A DNA stretch of 64,000 nucleotides from Sphingobacteriales bacterium 39-19 (GTDB lineage: Bacteria; Bacteroidota; Bacteroidia; Chitinophagales; Chitinophagaceae). This document shows, piece after piece, positions 9,396 to 18,025 of the stretch. Location: the NCBI GenBank assembly GCA_001898465.1, contig MKTX01000004.1, positions 1 to 64,000 of the forward strand, read 5' to 3'. Below the pieces are notes generated by a model. The model saw only the letters and a list, made by a program, of their open reading frames with translations, was not told where the DNA came from and ran no database searches. A program made the position numbers and the translations under genes. The first letter of the stretch is position 1, and every line of letters begins with the position of its first letter.

Positions 9396-10139
9396 CTAAG
9401 AGCCGGTTTTGGTTTGCCTGAGAAACCGGGCTAATATATAAGTTACGGGCACCAGCAAAAGTAAGAAACCAATGTATAACCAGAGACGGGCAGCTGCACT
9501 GCCATGCGATTGGGTTTGTATTATTTGTTGGGTTACCTGGTACAAAATATTTCCCGACCAGTGTAAACCCAGTGTGAGCCAAATATTTTTTGTAATCATC
9601 AGGGCTAGCATGAGGAAGATCCCAATTACAAACAGGTATAATAAAACGAGGTACCCATCGCCCAGCCGGTAAATATGATTGGCTACATATAAGGCTGATG
9701 AGAACAGCAACAAAATACCATCGGGAATTTTACCGGAACCATGCCGAAAGATATAAGAACGGGTTAGCACATCTTCTGAAAGTGATGAAAAAAAAGTTCC
9801 GAATGTAAAGAGCAGGAATGCAGGTAAGAATTTAGCAGGCGGTGGAATGGAAGTTATTTCTTCAAAATGAAAGCAAAGACTGGTAAAAAAATATAACCCA
9901 TACACAAACCCACCTACAAGCAACCCTGCCAGCAGGTTTTTCAATGCATTTGTTTCGAATACCATGCCCCAGGCACTATACCCCTTAAACCCTTGCCAGC
10001 GGGCCAGCAGCCACGCCATAAAAAAGAATACCGCCTGCAAAGCCAGGAATCCCTGGACACTGTTTTCCTTCATGATCATATACTCTGCCCCATGATACAA
10101 AGAAAACAAAATGATAAATCCTGTAATGATTTTAAACAT
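9396..10139 (-). CDS. CPBP family intramembrane protease-like protein
   Basis: A 247-residue membrane protein with about eight hydrophobic segments. The CPBP (CAAX protease/bacteriocin-processing) core is recognisable: SSLSEDVLTRSYIF near residue 122, in place of the usual EExxxR, and LGLHWSGNILY near residue 205 as the distal motif. The first catalytic glutamate and the arginine are kept, but the second glutamate is aspartate. Members cleave peptide bonds within membranes or serve in bacteriocin self-immunity. It lies just downstream of the LytTR regulator (18 bases) and could be part of that operon. Confidence 0.75.
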   Translation of the reverse strand: MFKIITGFIILFSLYHGAEYMIMKENSVQGFLALQAVFFFMAWLLARWQGFKGYSAWGMVFETNALKNLLAGLLVGGFVYGLYFFTSLCFHFEEITSIPPPAKFLPAFLLFTFGTFFSSLSEDVLTRSYIFRHGSGKIPDGILLLFSSALYVANHIYRLGDGYLVLLYLFVIGIFLMLALMITKNIWLTLGLHWSGNILYQVTQQIIQTQSHGSAAARLWLYIGFLLLLVPVTYILARFLRQTKTGS

Positions 10140-10157
10140 ACCTATTCTGTTTATAGA

Positions 10158-10922
10158 TTATTTTCCCAGCCATTCTTTAAATTCGGCAACCCTGTCCAGG
10201 CTTACAAATACATCTTCTTTCATGGCAGGCTGCAGGTCAATTTTCAATTTGCTTTTAGGATACACATGAATATTTTCAATGGCCGGCAACTTTACGATCA
10301 GCTGTCGGTTTACCCGGAAAAATTCTTTTGGGTTTAGTTGCCCGATGAGTTTATCCAGGCTGGTATCTATGGGCAAACGCTGGCTATCCCGGGTTACCAG
10401 GTATGTTATTTTATCGGCGCTGTAAAAATAATTTACCTCAGCAATCTCTATTGTTTTTAAGCGGGAGCCTGCCGAAATCAGGAAGCGTTCTTTAAATTCT
10501 GCTTCTTTTTTTTGCAGGTTCTGCAGCAAGGCGCTGATGCTGCCAGGCTCATCATCATTTTTTTCGCCATGTACTCTTTTAAATTTATCGATGGCTTGTG
10601 CCAGCTCTTCGGCATTTACCGGCTTCATTAAATAGTCGATACTGTTTACTTTAAAAGCCTTGATCATGTACTCATCATAAGCGGTAGTAAAGATTACCGG
10701 TACATCCAGGTTGATAGATTCAAATATACTGAAGCTCTGGCCGTCTTCCAGGTGAATATCCATAAAGACCAGGTCAGGATCATTATCTTGTTTAAACCAT
10801 TTAACCGATTCGGCTACCGAAGGCAGTATTGCCATTACTTCTATGGTAGGATCATATTTATTTAACAGGCTGTCTAAACGCTGCGCTGTTAAAAACTCAT
10901 CTTCAATAATTACAACTTTCAT
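10158..10922 (-). CDS. LytTR family response regulator
   Basis: A 254-residue regulator. The receiver domain spans residues 1-120, with acidic pocket E7-D8, phosphoacceptor D55 (VFMDIHLEDG) and the conserved lysine in LMKPVNAEEL. A linker leads to a LytTR DNA-binding domain (about 150-254; YFYSADKITYLVTRDSQRLPID and the FFRVNRQLIV signature). Such regulators bind DNA as dimers after phosphorylation by LytS-type kinases. Its start overlaps the stop of the intact kinase by 4 bases, so the kinase is almost certainly its partner. Targets are unknown. Confidence 0.92.
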   Translation of the reverse strand: MKVVIIEDEFLTAQRLDSLLNKYDPTIEVMAILPSVAESVKWFKQDNDPDLVFMDIHLEDGQSFSIFESINLDVPVIFTTAYDEYMIKAFKVNSIDYLMKPVNAEELAQAIDKFKRVHGEKNDDEPGSISALLQNLQKKEAEFKERFLISAGSRLKTIEIAEVNYFYSADKITYLVTRDSQRLPIDTSLDKLIGQLNPKEFFRVNRQLIVKLPAIENIHVYPKSKLKIDLQPAMKEDVFVSLDRVAEFKEWLGK

Positions 10923-11971
10923 ATGTTTACTTTATTTTTTATCAATGGAATAATAACACTGAAATGGCTGTCATTTTGATAAACCTGTATGGGTGTTTCG
11001 CTCACATACTTCAATCGCTTACGAATATTTTCCAGGCCGATGCCTGTTGACGCTACTAACTGTTCCCGCCTGCTGATATTATTACTTACCCGGAGCTCGC
11101 CGTTACTTACTTGCACATGAATAACCAATGGCTGCGCCAGCGACATACTGTTATGCTTTACTGCATTTTCAACCAATAACTGCAAAGTAAGGGGTGGTAT
11201 GAACAGGTTTAATGCACCAGGATCTATTTCTTTCTGCAGCAATACTTTTTTATTAAAACGAATTTGTATTAAAAAGAAATAAGCATCTAAAAAGTCGAGT
11301 TCCTGTTGTAAAGAAATCAGTTCTGCATCTTTCTGATCAAGAATATACCGGTATGCTTTTGATAGCTGGATGATAAATTTTTCTGACAGTTCGGGGCTGC
11401 TGTGCAGCAGTGAACTTAATACACTCAGGCTGTTGAAGAGAAAGTGTGGATTTACCTGGCTTTTTAAAGCCTGCAACCGAACACTGGCATACTCATGTTG
11501 CATCTGTTCGGCCTTTGCCGTTTTTTCCAGGATTTGCTGGTAAAAACTAAAAACGATTATGAGGATATATAAAAATGAAATGCCTACCAGGTTGATGCAG
11601 ATATAAAGCCGATAGGCGCCTTGCTGCAGCAAATGATTCAATGCTGTAAAATGGCCCGACTTTAAACAGTAGGCCAGGTACAAAAAATAAAATCCGGCAA
11701 CTACCAGCAAACCCCATTCTATCGGGTACCTCATCATTTTAAGGGCGCTGGCATACCGGTTATTGATTTGGATGAAATAATAAATTCCCAATGTAAAAAA
11801 AATACCTTCAGAAATGGTGAGTAACATATCTATAATAAAACTACGCAGAGAATCTTCGGTAAAAATATAGGTAATGATTACCTGGTAAAGCACGCTAATG
11901 ATGATACTCAGCACCAGGCTGAAACGGAGAATGGGAAATTGTTTACGTGTTATGGGGGCCGTATCAGTCAT
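10919..11971 (-). CDS. LytS-type sensor histidine kinase (intact)
   Basis: A 350-residue protein with four predicted membrane spans (residues about 18-155), then a His_kinase (PF06580-type) domain. The phosphoacceptor motif SQVNPHFLFNSLS is near residue 172. The ATP-binding N-box LLVENAVKHN and the G-box TGIGLENIRKRL are both intact. It should sense an envelope or membrane signal and phosphorylate the adjacent LytTR regulator. It overlaps the upstream paralogous kinase by 8 bases and the downstream regulator by 4, so all three are one operon. Confidence 0.92.
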   Translation of the reverse strand: MTDTAPITRKQFPILRFSLVLSIIISVLYQVIITYIFTEDSLRSFIIDMLLTISEGIFFTLGIYYFIQINNRYASALKMMRYPIEWGLLVVAGFYFLYLAYCLKSGHFTALNHLLQQGAYRLYICINLVGISFLYILIIVFSFYQQILEKTAKAEQMQHEYASVRLQALKSQVNPHFLFNSLSVLSSLLHSSPELSEKFIIQLSKAYRYILDQKDAELISLQQELDFLDAYFFLIQIRFNKKVLLQKEIDPGALNLFIPPLTLQLLVENAVKHNSMSLAQPLVIHVQVSNGELRVSNNISRREQLVASTGIGLENIRKRLKYVSETPIQVYQNDSHFSVIIPLIKNKVNI

Positions 11972-13055
11972 GGGTAGTGAATAATGCTATTTTATAAGTT
12001 ACTATTTGTGTAAAAAGATCAGTTTCTACTGTAGCTGTTTTGCCAAGCAGCCCGTAATTTTTTTGTAATTCATGCCACTGGGTTTGCAGGGGTACATTTG
12101 CCGTATCCTTAGGTGACAGGTTATGCCTGATGAATAAATAGTTATTTTTTTGTGCAATCTCAATCATAAGTGGTTTTGTTACTGACATACTTTGTGTGGC
12201 GATAATATACTCCAGGATGATTAAAAAACTATGTGGCAACAGGTAAACTTTTTGCTGATCTTCATCTGTATGGATATGAAACTGAATTTTCTTCTCATAA
12301 CGTTGTTGCAGCAGGAAAGAAAAGTTATGCAGAAAGTTCAATTCTTCTTTTAATGTTACCGCCTCTTTTTTTCGCTGATCCAGCAGGTAGCGATAGGTTT
12401 TAGACAATTTATCAATAAATAATTCTGCCCGGTTGGCATCTATATGCACCAATGAGGTAAGTATGCTGAGGCTGTTAAACAGGAAATGCGGATTCAGCTG
12501 GTTTTTAAGGGCCTCAAACTGCGATTGCAGGAGTTCCTTTTGTATCCGGGCTATCTCCTTCTCTTTTTCTTTTATATTACTGAGGGTTTTAAAAGCTGCA
12601 ATAACGCCATAGAGGATCACCATCATGGTTTGGTTAACCATCAATAAGTTGTTTAACTTGTTATTCAAAGCCTGTACATCCGTTTCTGGCACCACCACCC
12701 ATTTTATAAAAAGAAAATGAAACAAGTAGTTGATTAAAAAACCACCGGCAATCACCATCAGCAACTCGTACACATAGCGCTGAATGGCCAGTAAATTATC
12801 TTTATAAATACGGTCGAAATAACGGGTGAGAAAATATACATAATATACAGCCACGGCAATGCCCAGGAAAATGAGTTTCCCTTCACGCATAATACCCTTG
12901 AAATTGTTCATCATGGCCAGCGATCCTGTATTGATGTAAGCAAGCAGCAACAACAGCAGCACAAAAATGAAAAAAGCAGTAAGGATTAATCGTATATGAA
13001 TACGCCAGGATTGAATATTAGGTAACCGGCGATATAGATTCCAGCTTGACTGCAT
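11964..13055 (-). CDS. LytS-type kinase paralogue with degenerate ATP-binding domain (probable pseudokinase)
   Basis: A 363-residue protein of the same layout as its downstream neighbour: four membrane spans, then NQLNPHFLFNSLS with the phosphoacceptor histidine kept. Aligned to the intact kinase, the N-box is destroyed: ENAVKHN is replaced by EYIIATQ, losing the Mg/ATP-binding Asn and the Lys-His pair. The glycine loop TGIGLENI becomes NYGLLGKT. It therefore probably cannot bind ATP but may be phosphorylated in trans or modulate its partner by heterodimerisation. It is the first gene of the three-gene operon. The loss is seen directly; the role is inference. Confidence 0.8.
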   Translation of the reverse strand: MQSSWNLYRRLPNIQSWRIHIRLILTAFFIFVLLLLLLAYINTGSLAMMNNFKGIMREGKLIFLGIAVAVYYVYFLTRYFDRIYKDNLLAIQRYVYELLMVIAGGFLINYLFHFLFIKWVVVPETDVQALNNKLNNLLMVNQTMMVILYGVIAAFKTLSNIKEKEKEIARIQKELLQSQFEALKNQLNPHFLFNSLSILTSLVHIDANRAELFIDKLSKTYRYLLDQRKKEAVTLKEELNFLHNFSFLLQQRYEKKIQFHIHTDEDQQKVYLLPHSFLIILEYIIATQSMSVTKPLMIEIAQKNNYLFIRHNLSPKDTANVPLQTQWHELQKNYGLLGKTATVETDLFTQIVTYKIALFTTHD

Positions 13056-13204
13056 TTGTAATTATTTAGGTACAAATTGCGCAAAAAGTTGATTCAAGCA
13101 AAAAAACAATTACTGAATGGCCGATTTTGATCGACAAAGAGATAAAATCCGGTTACCGGGAGAGCAAATAGAGAGTTATAAAGAACCCATAACCAAATGG
13201 GATA

Positions 13205-13819
13205 CTATATAAGATGATGTTTCGCTGCCAGTTTTATCAAGCTTGCCGTATTGTTTACATTAAACTTGTTGAGCAGGCTTTTGCGATGTGTATTCACAGT
13301 TGGAATGCTGATAAAAAGTTTGGCCGCCATTTCTGCATTGGTCAGCCCGTCGGCTATCAATAATAAAATTTCCTTTTCACGGCGGGTGATGATGGGCAAT
13401 TCATCATCGGTTTTACGTAAAGACAGGGCTACATCAAAACTGAGATAAGATTTACCGGCCATTACTGCCTTAGCCGCTTCCAGTAATTCTTCTTTTGTAG
13501 CATTCTTTAATACATAACCCGATGCGCCATTCTCCAGCATATTCCTAATAATAGGTTGCTGGTTGAAAGTGCTTAACCCCAATACAAATACTGAAGGATA
13601 TAGTTGCCTTACCTGTTTGCATAGTTCAATACCGCTTACATCAGGCAGGTTAACATCCATTAATATAATATCCGGTAGTTGTTGTTTTAAAAAAGCCAGG
13701 CAGGAAACTGCATTCGTAGCATGCCCCATCCATTCGATATCATTTTCATTTTGCAATAACGAACGGATCCCTTCAATTACCATATAATGGTCATCTACTA
13801 CAAATACTTTTATTTTCAT
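13205..13819 (-). CDS. NarL/FixJ family response regulator
   Basis: A 204-residue regulator. Receiver domain with D9-D10, phosphoacceptor D55 (IILMDVNLPD) and the conserved Lys in YVLKNATKEEL. A LuxR-type helix-turn-helix follows (about 140-204; ITRREKEILLLIADGLTNAEMA, then FISIPTVNTHRKSLLNKF). Its ATG shares one base with the stop of the upstream kinase (TAATG), so the pair is translationally coupled. LuxR-type regulators bind short inverted repeats as dimers; the ATCAT-N8-ATGAT dyads found next to five nearby transcription starts are the obvious candidate targets (inference). Confidence 0.93.
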   Translation of the reverse strand: MKIKVFVVDDHYMVIEGIRSLLQNENDIEWMGHATNAVSCLAFLKQQLPDIILMDVNLPDVSGIELCKQVRQLYPSVFVLGLSTFNQQPIIRNMLENGASGYVLKNATKEELLEAAKAVMAGKSYLSFDVALSLRKTDDELPIITRREKEILLLIADGLTNAEMAAKLFISIPTVNTHRKSLLNKFNVNNTASLIKLAAKHHLI

Positions 13820-15759
13820 TACATATTTATTTCTATTAACACAGAAGTTCCTTTGCCGGGTTCTGAATTGACATCAATTTTTCCTTTTAGAAAATCAACC
13901 CGGTTTTGAATATTGTTCCATCCCATTCCTTTGGAAACGGTAAGGAGATTTTTATCAAACCCTTTTCCATCATCTTCTATTGTAATCGTTAATAATTTTT
14001 CCTGTTCGGATGCATGAAGCTGCACCAATACATTCTGTGCATAAGCATGTTTAATGGCATTGTTTACCAGTTCCTGCACAATGCGATAAACGGTAACAGC
14101 AACGGTTTGATCTATTGAAGTGGTATGGGTACCAATAAATTGATAGTTGGTATGAATGGCGCCGCTCCGGTTAATTTCATTACAAAATTCTTCCAGGGCT
14201 ATTTTCAGTCCATACCTTACGAGCATTTCGGGCATCATATTGTGCGCCACCCGGCGCATTTCCTGTATGGAACTGTCCAGCATATCAATGCTGCGTTCAA
14301 AAGCCTGTGCATTGTCAGGCGTCATGATTAAATTTTCTTTCATATTGCTTAATGAAAATTTTATACCGCTGAGCATGCCGCCCAATCCGTCGTGCAGATC
14401 TTTGGCAAGGCGGGTACGTTCCTGTTCTTCGCCTTTGAGTACCGCTTCGGTGGCGGTGAGTTGTTTTTCTGTTTCTAATTCATCAATCTTTGCCTGTTGG
14501 AGTTTTTGTTTGTGACGGTGGTTGCGGTAGGTTAATAATGAAATGATCAGCAATGCGGCTGCGCCTGCAATAAGAAAATAATTAAGTATTGACTTTTGTT
14601 TAAGCTGCGCCTGCTGAAGTTTTATTTGAGATTCCTTTTTTGAAGTTTCATATTCCTTTTCATACCGTGTGGTTATTTCAGATAAATTATCGTTATTGAT
14701 GCTGTCATTTAGCTGGTCTGCTTTACTATCGAATTCTTTTGCTGAAATTAAATCCTGGTTTCCATAAGCGATATTGGAAAGTATCTTGTATATTTTTACC
14801 CGTTGCTCCCTGTTTTCATTTTGTGCGGCAAGCGCCAGTGAGGAGTCTGCATATTGCCGGGCGGCAGCATAATTTTTCATTTGCAAAAAATACATCGCCA
14901 GGCCTTTTAAAGCAATCGTTGCCGTTTCATTTAATGCCAATTCTCTTGCAATTTTTAAAGCCTTTGTGTAACCTTTTTTTGCTGCTTCATATCTTCCTTG
15001 CTGGTAATCAATATCTGCAATATTAAGCCATGCCGCAGATTCACCATATTGATCGCCTATCTTTTTACTTATTTCAAAAGCTTCTTTATAACAGGCTAAT
15101 GCGGTATCCATAAAATGTAAAGAAGCATAGTTTGTCCCTAAATTTGTTAAGCCGTATTCCAGCTTTAAGGAATCCTTATTAGCCCTGCTCATCGCTACGC
15201 CTGCTTTTCCATAGGTAATTCCTTTTTGATATTGGTGCAATCTCCGGTATATATCCTGCAAATTATTATAGGCAATGGATAGCATCCGGTTGTCCTTTTG
15301 TTTTTCCAGGTAAGGAAGCACTTGAAAATAATAATAAAGAGTGGAATCATTTTTACTTAAAAAAGTATATGAATTGGCTACATTAAAAGATGCTTTTACA
15401 ATGGCAAGGGAATCTTTCATTTTTTTGGCCATTTGCAAAGCATTTAAATTCACAGCAAGTGAAGAATCAAAAAAGCCCTGTATGTTTAAAACCGAACTGT
15501 AATAAGAAGCATATTTAAGTTCCCCGGCTTTATACCCGAGCTTTTTACTCAGTGCCAGTGCTTGCCGGTAATATTCTTTCGCCGTTTCGGGGTCCGAATT
15601 TTCGAATGGTTCCCCCACATTCAAAAACAGTATCACTTTATCCGTATCTTCTTTAGCAGCAAGTAATATTCGGGCCAGGCTGTCTTTATTTGAAGATGAT
15701 TGTGCCATACCGTTCATCACAACCAGGAATCCAATAAAAAATAATACAAACTTCTTCAT
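13819..15759 (-). CDS. TPR-containing sensor histidine kinase (HisKA_3 / NarX-type)
   Basis: A 646-residue sensor. After a signal peptide (to about residue 20) comes a periplasmic tetratricopeptide-repeat domain (about 45-350), a short coiled coil, one membrane span (LNYFLIAGAAALLIISLLTY, near 395-415), then a HisKA_3 dimerisation domain with the H-box ERTRLAKDLHDGLGG (His near 455). The ATPase domain has N-box VQELVNNAIKHA and glycine loop GMGWNNIQNRV. All catalytic features are intact. The periplasmic TPRs suggest a peptide or protein signal. It is the first gene of the operon with the LuxR-type regulator and lies divergent to the secreted-protein cluster. Confidence 0.93.
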   Translation of the reverse strand: MKKFVLFFIGFLVVMNGMAQSSSNKDSLARILLAAKEDTDKVILFLNVGEPFENSDPETAKEYYRQALALSKKLGYKAGELKYASYYSSVLNIQGFFDSSLAVNLNALQMAKKMKDSLAIVKASFNVANSYTFLSKNDSTLYYYFQVLPYLEKQKDNRMLSIAYNNLQDIYRRLHQYQKGITYGKAGVAMSRANKDSLKLEYGLTNLGTNYASLHFMDTALACYKEAFEISKKIGDQYGESAAWLNIADIDYQQGRYEAAKKGYTKALKIARELALNETATIALKGLAMYFLQMKNYAAARQYADSSLALAAQNENREQRVKIYKILSNIAYGNQDLISAKEFDSKADQLNDSINNDNLSEITTRYEKEYETSKKESQIKLQQAQLKQKSILNYFLIAGAAALLIISLLTYRNHRHKQKLQQAKIDELETEKQLTATEAVLKGEEQERTRLAKDLHDGLGGMLSGIKFSLSNMKENLIMTPDNAQAFERSIDMLDSSIQEMRRVAHNMMPEMLVRYGLKIALEEFCNEINRSGAIHTNYQFIGTHTTSIDQTVAVTVYRIVQELVNNAIKHAYAQNVLVQLHASEQEKLLTITIEDDGKGFDKNLLTVSKGMGWNNIQNRVDFLKGKIDVNSEPGKGTSVLIEINM

Positions 15760-15789
15760 GAAGGAGACTTTAAACCGTTTTATTGTTTA

Positions 15790-15837
15790 CAAAATAAGGA
15801 ATAAAGCTATTTTTTTTCTCTCATTCTTTTTAATGAT
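15790..15837 (-). promoter_or_regulatory. Candidate promoter and regulator dyad of the kinase/regulator operon
   Basis: On the minus strand ATCAT-N8-ATGAG (15820-15837) is followed after 22 bases by TTATTTTG (15790-15797), one mismatch from the Bacteroidota -7 element TAnnTTTG. The 22-base distance equals that in the four plus-strand copies. The central A/T tract runs in the opposite sense, and on the plus strand this dyad sits 39 bp upstream of the next copy, so it could instead be a second site for the divergent lipoprotein promoter. Confidence 0.5.
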
Positions 15838-15858
15838 TTTTTGAATTACAAAAATAAA

Positions 15859-15907
15859 ATCATCTTTTTTAATGATTGATGCTGCCTACATGTCAATCTA
15901 CTTTTAC
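15859..15907 (+). promoter_or_regulatory. Shared regulon promoter, copy A (before the beta-propeller lipoprotein)
   Basis: ATCAT-N8-ATGAT (15859-15876) running into TTG, 20 bases, then TACTTTTAC (15899-15907), which ends 34 bases before the start codon. TACTTTTA resembles the Bacteroidota -7 element TAnnTTTG, and TTG is at the right distance to be the -33 element. The dyad would place a dimeric activator against the -33 region. Three further copies have identical internal spacing. Confidence 0.7.
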
Positions 15908-15941
15908 AGCATGATTTCTTTCAAACAAAATAGTAATTATT

Positions 15942-17249
15942 ATGAAACCAATTAAAAAAAACTTAATTAATACACTTACTGCCTCAGCAGTTGTATTATT
16001 TCTGTTTGCATTGCCTTCCTGCAAAAAAGATAATGCTCCAACCACCGTATTACCCACCGTAACTACTACTGGCGCTACAAATATTTCTACTACCGGCGTT
16101 ACCACGGGTGGTAATATAAGTTCGCAGGGTTCCGGCACCATTACAGCGAAAGGTGTTGTTTGGGGCACAAGTGTCAACCCCACTATTGACCTAAGCACCA
16201 AGACCAACGAGGGTACAGGCATAGGTTCTTTCTCTTCTTCCGTCACCGGATTGCAGCCAAATACTTCTTACCATATAAGAGCCTATGCTACATCCAGCGT
16301 AGGCACTGCCTATGGAAACGATATTAGTATTACTACCACATCAGTGGCAAAAATCTATGTATGCGGATATGAGCAGGTCTCTGTAAATGATCATGCGAGC
16401 CTATGGACAGATGGAAGCGGTGCATTATTAGCAAGTACCACATTAAGATCTTATGCGTCGGGTATTGCGGTTTCAAATGCAGGAGATGTCTATACAGCAG
16501 GTTGGGATTTTACAGGTGGAATAGACAATGCCAAAATTTGGAAAAATGGTGTAGCAACGATTTTGTCCACATCAAACTCCCGTGCCAATTCGGTGTTTAT
16601 ATCCGGTAGCGATGTGTATGTAGCGGGCTTTGAAAGCAATGGTTCAAAATTCGTAGCAAAATACTGGAAAAACGGCACTCCAATATCCATCTCAAATGGC
16701 ACAAATGATGCTGCGGCAAATGCTATTTATGTATCGGGCAGCGATGTATATGTGGCAGGATATGAAAATAATGGAAGCAGAGATGTAGCAAAATATTGGA
16801 AAAACGGTGTGGGAACTGTTCTTACTAACGGTATAAACTATTCCCGTGTTAATTCCATATTTGTATCTGATAATGATGTATATGTGGCCGGGTATGAGTT
16901 CAATGGCACTAATGAAATTGCGAAATACTGGAAAAACGGGACACCAACATCTCTTGCATCCAATACTTCCCGTGCCAATTCCATCTTTGTATCCGGTAAT
17001 GATGTATATGTAGCAGGATATGAAAATGCTTCGGCTAAATACTGGAAAAATGGCAACGGAACCAGCTTTACCGCTACCAGCCCTTATTCTGCTGAAGCTA
17101 AATCCATCTATATATACGGCAGCGATGTTTATGTGGCTGTAACCGAATACAACATGTCTTTGGAAAAGGCAAAATATTATAAAAACGGGGGGGAAACAAT
17201 TTTATCAACCAACCAGCGTTCCGGCGCTTTTGGTATTGTTGTGAAATAG
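15942..17249 (+). CDS. Lipoprotein with a probable seven-bladed beta-propeller
   Basis: A 435-residue lipoprotein: signal peptide ending FALPSC with the lipobox cysteine at residue 27. A fibronectin-III-like domain follows (about 35-130; GVVWGTSVNPTIDLST, GLQPNTSYHIRAYATSSVGTAYG). The rest is six to seven repeats of 41-44 residues with the core DVYVAGYE...AKYWKNG. The final short strand FGIVVK would close the last blade. Such propellers are binding or scaffolding modules, probably at the cell surface. It is the only gene of its transcription unit and is transcribed divergently from the sensor kinase. Ligand unknown. Confidence 0.75.
   Translation: MKPIKKNLINTLTASAVVLFLFALPSCKKDNAPTTVLPTVTTTGATNISTTGVTTGGNISSQGSGTITAKGVVWGTSVNPTIDLSTKTNEGTGIGSFSSSVTGLQPNTSYHIRAYATSSVGTAYGNDISITTTSVAKIYVCGYEQVSVNDHASLWTDGSGALLASTTLRSYASGIAVSNAGDVYTAGWDFTGGIDNAKIWKNGVATILSTSNSRANSVFISGSDVYVAGFESNGSKFVAKYWKNGTPISISNGTNDAAANAIYVSGSDVYVAGYENNGSRDVAKYWKNGVGTVLTNGINYSRVNSIFVSDNDVYVAGYEFNGTNEIAKYWKNGTPTSLASNTSRANSIFVSGNDVYVAGYENASAKYWKNGNGTSFTATSPYSAEAKSIYIYGSDVYVAVTEYNMSLEKAKYYKNGGETILSTNQRSGAFGIVVK
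16470..17235 (+). repeat. Tandem repeats of about 125-132 bp encoding propeller blades
   Basis: Six units of 41-44 codons repeat in register within the lipoprotein gene. Near-constant stretches include AAATACTGGAAAAACGG and GATGTATATGTGGCAGGATA-like segments. The DNA similarity is high enough to allow change in repeat number by recombination. Confidence 0.7.
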
Positions 17250-17277
17250 TGGTTGATCTTGCGATTGTATTGATAAT

Positions 17278-17326
17278 ATCATCGTTTTTAATGATTGCCC
17301 TGCCTTTATATGTCATCTACTTTTAC
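17278..17326 (+). promoter_or_regulatory. Shared regulon promoter, copy B (before the 17346-22762 unit)
   Basis: ATCAT-N8-ATGAT (17278-17295), TTG, 20 bases, TACTTTTAC (17318-17326), 19 bases before the start codon. Identical spacing to copies A, C and D. Confidence 0.7.
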
Positions 17327-17345
17327 TCCATAAAAAATTAAAACA

Positions 17346-17999
17346 ATGAAAGCTATTTTTATTTTCTTAGCAACAATTTTTAGCGTAAGCCTTTTTGCAC
17401 AAACTCCTGGGCGCACTTACGCCAGCATTACCAAAGCAGATGGTAGCACAATTAAAGGCACATCTGTTGACTATCGATACGAAAATCTCTTTATAGTAGA
17501 AAGTTTATCCGGCGGGGCAGACAATACTGCTACTGTTGAACTGGAAGTGCCCACAAGTGGCTACACTGCTACATTTCGCAATATGGTGAATACAAACGTT
17601 GTACTGGTTAAACCAGCAGCTATAAAACCACTTAACCCAACTATTGTAAAACCTACAGGCACTGAAATAAAAGTTGCGCCACAAGGAACGATAAACTCAG
17701 CTACATTAACTGCATCGCCCATTTCAAGAGTAGAAATTTCAATGACCGTAAAAAGAGATGGCGGGAGTGCCACACCTTTTATTAACCGGCAAATAATATT
17801 AGAAAATGCGATAGTAGAAAGTTGTACAGAAAATATAGCAGCAGGTACAACCAAAATAAAATTCAAAGCAACACGTATTGGATGGGTATATGTAAACAGA
17901 GACGGTGGGTGGAAAGTGTCGTCGCTCAGTAAATCGGGATGGGATACTGCAACAGGTGCTGCATGGAATAATTTCCAATCAACACAAATGATCTTTTAA
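17346..17999 (+). CDS. Exported protein, possibly Hcp-like fold
   Basis: A 217-residue protein with a signal peptide (cleaved after SLFAQ). The mature part is beta-rich. The segment RVEISMTVKRDGGSATPFINRQIILENAIV, then TTKIKFKATRIGWVYVNRDGG, loosely resembles the second half of Hcp-family (PF05638-type) tube proteins, where a similar strand pattern ends in an ExxxxFxxIxWxY segment. Signal-peptide-bearing Hcp-like proteins occur in Bacteroidota and are not part of a type VI apparatus. The likeness is by eye and uncertain. It is the first gene of a unit followed by the M48 protease (26 bases) and a giant TPR protein. Confidence 0.5.
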   Translation: MKAIFIFLATIFSVSLFAQTPGRTYASITKADGSTIKGTSVDYRYENLFIVESLSGGADNTATVELEVPTSGYTATFRNMVNTNVVLVKPAAIKPLNPTIVKPTGTEIKVAPQGTINSATLTASPISRVEISMTVKRDGGSATPFINRQIILENAIVESCTENIAAGTTKIKFKATRIGWVYVNRDGGWKVSSLSKSGWDTATGAAWNNFQSTQMIF

Positions 18000-18025
18000 C
18001 TTCATTATTTAAGCGTTGTAATAAA

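Noticed and set aside
15893..16246. 117-codon antisense ORF over the propeller lipoprotein start
   Set aside because: It lies entirely over a better-supported gene and its regulatory element.
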